Source: Spirochaetaceae bacterium (GTDB lineage Bacteria > Spirochaetota > Spirochaetia > Treponematales > Breznakiellaceae). From it: DNA of 8,225 bases. The stretch lies in NCBI GenBank assembly GCA_031284085.1, contig JAITAM010000207.1, positions 1 to 8,225 on the forward strand, written 5' to 3'. The position numbers and the translations under genes were made by a program. This document shows, one piece after another, positions 6,774 to 8,225 of the stretch (position 1 is the first letter of the stretch; every line of letters starts with the position of its first letter). The notes beneath the pieces are model-generated. The model was not told the DNA's origin. It did not search any database and worked only from the letters and a program-made list of their open reading frames with translations.

Positions 6774-7511
6774 TTAAATGCTCGCCGCTTCATTCAACAT
6801 CTCTTCAATTATCTCATGGATTTGTTCTGATAAAACCTGCCGCCGCCCTGTGACGGGTAAAGACGAAGAGGCGACCGGTATACCAAATTGCACCGTTACC
6901 GGCGCCGGTTGAACACGGCCGGTTTTCTCAAACACATCGTAACTACCGGAAATGGCAACAGGCACAATGAGAGCGTTAGACTTTGCTGCCAATCTGAAGG
7001 AGCCGGGATGGAAGGGAAGCAGCCCTCTCCCTCGGCTTCTCGTGCCTTCCGGGAAAATAATCATGGCGTAACCTTCGATAATGTGAAGGACGCCCCGCTC
7101 AATGGTTTTTATCGCCTTGCGGATGTTTTTGCGGTCAAGGAATAATCCGCCTAAAATGATAATCCATACATCAATAAAGGGAATAAAGATCAGCTCTTTT
7201 TTAGCAATAAAACCAACCGGTCTGCCGGCAAATGCAAGGAGCAGTATAGTATCAAAAACGCTTCCGTGGTTACTGATAAAACAAATAGGCTCTACTCGTG
7301 GAATGTTGCCGGCGCCTTTTACTGTAACTGGGCAGCCGGTGCACTTAATAAGAGTACAAGCCCATATTTGGGCAATTTTATAGATTAAGAAAGCGGTTTG
7401 TTTCTTTAATCCGAAGAAGCTTATGAAGTAGAAGATCAACCCAAATGGAATAAAAACAATCATAGTAAATCCAGTCAGTGCGAAAACCAGTAGTGTTCTT
7501 AAGATAGCCAT
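6774..7511 (-). CDS. plsC: 1-acyl-sn-glycerol-3-phosphate acyltransferase (PlsC family)
   Basis: It transfers an acyl chain to lysophosphatidic acid to make phosphatidic acid, the second acylation in membrane phospholipid synthesis, at the cytoplasmic membrane. The 245-residue length is normal for PlsC. The N-terminal 50 residues are strongly hydrophobic (about residues 7-33 and again around 40-53), as expected for membrane attachment. Acyltransferase motifs are clear: motif I NHGSVFD (His82 and Asp87), motif II GGLFLDR (121-127), motif III FPEGTRS (153-159, glycerol-phosphate binding) and motif IV around VPVAI (183-187). The start is ATG at 7511-7509, the only ATG start among the five genes, and there is no Shine-Dalgarno sequence before it. 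The promoter candidate ends only 6 nt upstream, so the message may be leaderless. A later start at Met17 also lacks a ribosome site and would lose part of the membrane segment. The DEAD-box gene follows 20 bp downstream. Confidence 0.92.
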   Translation of the reverse strand: MAILRTLLVFALTGFTMIVFIPFGLIFYFISFFGLKKQTAFLIYKIAQIWACTLIKCTGCPVTVKGAGNIPRVEPICFISNHGSVFDTILLLAFAGRPVGFIAKKELIFIPFIDVWIIILGGLFLDRKNIRKAIKTIERGVLHIIEGYAMIIFPEGTRSRGRGLLPFHPGSFRLAAKSNALIVPVAISGSYDVFEKTGRVQPAPVTVQFGIPVASSSLPVTGRRQVLSEQIHEIIEEMLNEAASI

Positions 7512-7517
7512 ATAATT

Positions 7518-7546
7518 AGTGTAGATGATTTATATCTGCTTTTCAA
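7518..7546 (-). promoter_or_regulatory. Candidate promoter for plsC and the DEAD-box gene, very close to the start codon
   Basis: On the - strand TTGAAA (7546-7541) and TACACT (7523-7518) are 17 bp apart, a standard spacing. The -10 matches TATAAT at 4 of 6 positions. The -35 hexamer directly follows the last hairpin of array III. Only 6 nt separate the -10 from the ATG, so transcription would begin at or next to the start codon. Confidence 0.5.
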
Positions 7547-7547
7547 G

Positions 7548-7680
7548 CAGGCACGGCCTGTTTTTCAGGTACAGCCTGTTTCAAACGGCCACAGGCCGCT
7601 TCTAAGTTTCGGTGCTGGCATCGGGAATGAAGTACGGCTTTCTGCCTGACAGCAGCAGCCACAGGCAAGAGGTCTGACCT
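7548..7680 (-). repeat. Palindromic repeat array III, pointing toward plsC
   Basis: Read on the - strand, the sequence starts with AGGTC-A-GACCT (7680-7670), the same palindrome found five times in array IV. It continues with small hairpin GGC-AGAAA-GCC followed by GTAC (7646-7632) and a diverged linker containing CCCGATGCCAGCACC. Then come hairpins CGGCC-TGT-GGCCG (7598-7586), CAGGC-TGT-ACCTG (7578-7566, one G-T pair) and CAGGC-CGT-GCCTG (7560-7548). It ends GCCTGCTTGAAA at the plsC promoter. The hairpins have different stem sequences but stay complementary. Confidence 0.87.
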
Positions 7681-7781
7681 GTTCTAACGACTCTGCACCG
7701 AGTAGTGCGAAGACCTTCAGAAGCTATCTGAAGCACCTTTAGACGGTTGGTGCAAGGTCTGTCCCTTATCCGCTTCTATCA
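7681..7781. other. Gap between back-to-back repeat arrays, with two small inverted repeats
   Basis: No gene is visible between arrays III and IV. CTTCAG (7715-7720) and CTGAAG (7728-7733) form a 6-bp stem with a 7-nt loop. GCACC (7733-7737) and GGTGC (7749-7753) form a 5-bp stem with an 11-nt loop. The two share one base and could compete. The stretch is the divergence point: arrays on its left face left and those on its right face right. Confidence 0.45.
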
Positions 7782-7832
7782 GGCAAAAAGCTGTCCGCCG
7801 CTTCCGGTGCAACGACCTTTGAAACAGGCTAG

Positions 7833-7949
7833 CCAAAATCAGGTCAGACCTCCTGCCCAAAAAGGGTCAGACCTCCTACCAAAAATCAGGTCAGACCTCC
7901 TGCCAAAAATCAGGTCAGACCTCCTGCCAAAAATCAGGTCAGACCTCTC
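7833..7949 (+). repeat. 24-bp tandem sub-array built on the palindrome AGGTCAGACCT
   Basis: The core GGTCAGACC starts at 7842, 7865, 7889, 7913 and 7937, giving spacings of 23, 24, 24 and 24 bp. The full palindrome is AGGTC-A-GACCT. Copy 2 has GGGTCAGACCT instead, which breaks only the outermost pair. The linker is roughly CCTGCCAAAAATC. The same palindrome appears once in array III on the other strand. It is suitable for a dimeric protein or a short hairpin. Confidence 0.9.
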
Positions 7950-7994
7950 CCGCTTCTTTCAGGCAAAAAGCCGTACACTATTCCTGATACACCA

Positions 7995-8109
7995 ACCTTT
8001 GAAACAGCCTGTGGCTGACCTTTGAAACAGCCTGCGGCTGACCTTTGAAACAGCCTGCGGCTGACCTTTGAAACAGCCTGTGGCTGACCTTTGAAACAGC
8101 CTGTGGCTG
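7995..8109 (+). repeat. 23-bp tandem sub-array, five copies, TTTGAAA plus hairpin
   Basis: Units begin ACCTTTGAAA at 7995, 8018, 8041, 8064 and 8087, each followed by a hairpin CAGCC-TGY-GGCTG. Loops are TGT, TGC, TGC, TGT and TGT, while the stems are identical. The same module appears in array I with a 21-bp period (841-903), lacking two spacer bases. Low divergence suggests recent expansion or ongoing homogenisation. Confidence 0.95.
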
Positions 8110-8139
8110 CTGGCTGGCGGGGCGGGTGGGACTGAGGGC

Positions 8140-8169
8140 TTGTGTTTCGTTTGTTGTTTTTGGTATAGT
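8140..8169 (+). promoter_or_regulatory. Extended -10 promoter candidate facing the right edge
   Basis: TATAGT (8164-8169) is preceded by TG one base upstream (TGGTATAGT), an extended -10 element. TTGTGT (8140-8145) is a possible -35 at 18 bp. Transcription would start near 8176, just before the alternative hairpins, and serve a gene beyond the window. Confidence 0.6.
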
Positions 8170-8179
8170 CTCCATAGGT

Positions 8180-8221
8180 AGACTCTTTGGGAGTCTGTAG
8201 CGCTATATGCCGCAGACTCCC
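8180..8221 (+). promoter_or_regulatory. Leader with two mutually exclusive stem-loops
   Basis: Three segments compete. AGACTC (8180-8185) pairs with GAGTCT (8191-8196) across a 5-nt loop. GGGAGTCTG (8189-8197) pairs perfectly over 9 bp with CAGACTCCC (8213-8221) across a 15-nt loop that itself contains the palindrome TAGCGCTA. The middle segment cannot be in both stems. The 9-bp stem is followed by TCTT at the window end, so whether it is a terminator with a T-tract cannot be judged. The position just after a promoter fits an attenuator or riboregulated leader, but no known riboswitch class is recognised. Confidence 0.5.
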
Positions 8222-8225
8222 TCTT

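Larger units (their letters stand above)
7782..8109 (+). repeat. Palindromic repeat array IV, pointing right, with two tandem sub-arrays
   Basis: The small hairpin occurs at 7782-7792 (GGC-AAAAA-GCT, one wobble pair) and 7962-7972 (GGC-AAAAA-GCC then GTAC). After the second comes CCTGATACACCAACC, close to the linker of array I. A 24-bp sub-array separates the two hairpins, and a 23-bp sub-array follows the second; both are listed separately. An open frame at 7747-8025 and another on the reverse strand at 7978-8175 consist largely of these repeats and are not called as genes. The array fills most of the gene-free region from 7512 to the window end. Confidence 0.9.

Noticed and set aside
7747..8025. 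92-codon open frame with LLPKIRSD repeats
   Set aside because: It is a translation of the 24-bp palindrome sub-array, with no similarity to a known protein and no clear ribosome site.
7833..8109. CRISPR array
   Set aside because: Units are contiguous or have nearly constant linkers. There are no unique spacers and no cas genes.
7978..8175. Reverse-strand 65-codon open frame
   Set aside because: It is the reverse reading of the 23-bp hairpin sub-array and overlaps the rightward promoter.

Overview
The window looks like chromosomal DNA from a spirochaete, most likely an oral Treponema of the vincentii/medium kind. This is an inference from moderate GC content, a spirochaete-style lipobox (LLLSC) on a CapA-family protein, heavy use of GTG and TTG starts, and long palindromic intergenic repeats. 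No rRNA, tRNA or database match confirms it.

There are five confident protein genes. On the + strand, an HtrA/DegP-type envelope serine protease (988-2190) is followed 24 bp later by a UvrD/Rep-type superfamily 1 helicase (2215-3954) that carries a C-terminal helix-turn-helix-like tail. On the - strand, a lipoprotein of the CapA metallophosphatase family (3917-5365) converges on the helicase and overlaps its 3' end by 38 bp. Upstream of it on the same strand, a PlsC-type lysophosphatidate acyltransferase (7511-6774) and a DEAD-box RNA helicase (6753-5605) form a compact pair 20 bp apart. The products cover envelope quality control, membrane lipid synthesis and nucleic-acid unwinding. Nothing in the sequence ties them into one pathway.

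About a quarter of the window is non-coding and very rich in repeats. A 21-bp tandem array (94-499, 19 full copies) lies at the left. Four arrays of a modular palindromic repeat lie at 548-903 (+), 5425-5522 (-), 7548-7646 (-) and 7782-8109 (+). All four share a small hairpin GRC-N5-GYC followed by GTAC, and most also keep a TGATACCAACAACC-like linker, TTTGAAAC, and one or more longer hairpins. The hairpin stems change in a compensatory way between copies while the arrangement is kept.

The first three arrays point toward the gene immediately downstream and end in GCCTGCTTGA, which places a -35-like TTGA right beside the last hairpin. The fourth points to a good extended -10 promoter and a leader with two mutually exclusive stem-loops, cut off by the window end. 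This orientation-locked, promoter-proximal repeat family is the most interesting thing in the window. It could be a dispersed protein-binding or transcription-control element, or a REP/MITE-like element that inserts upstream of genes.
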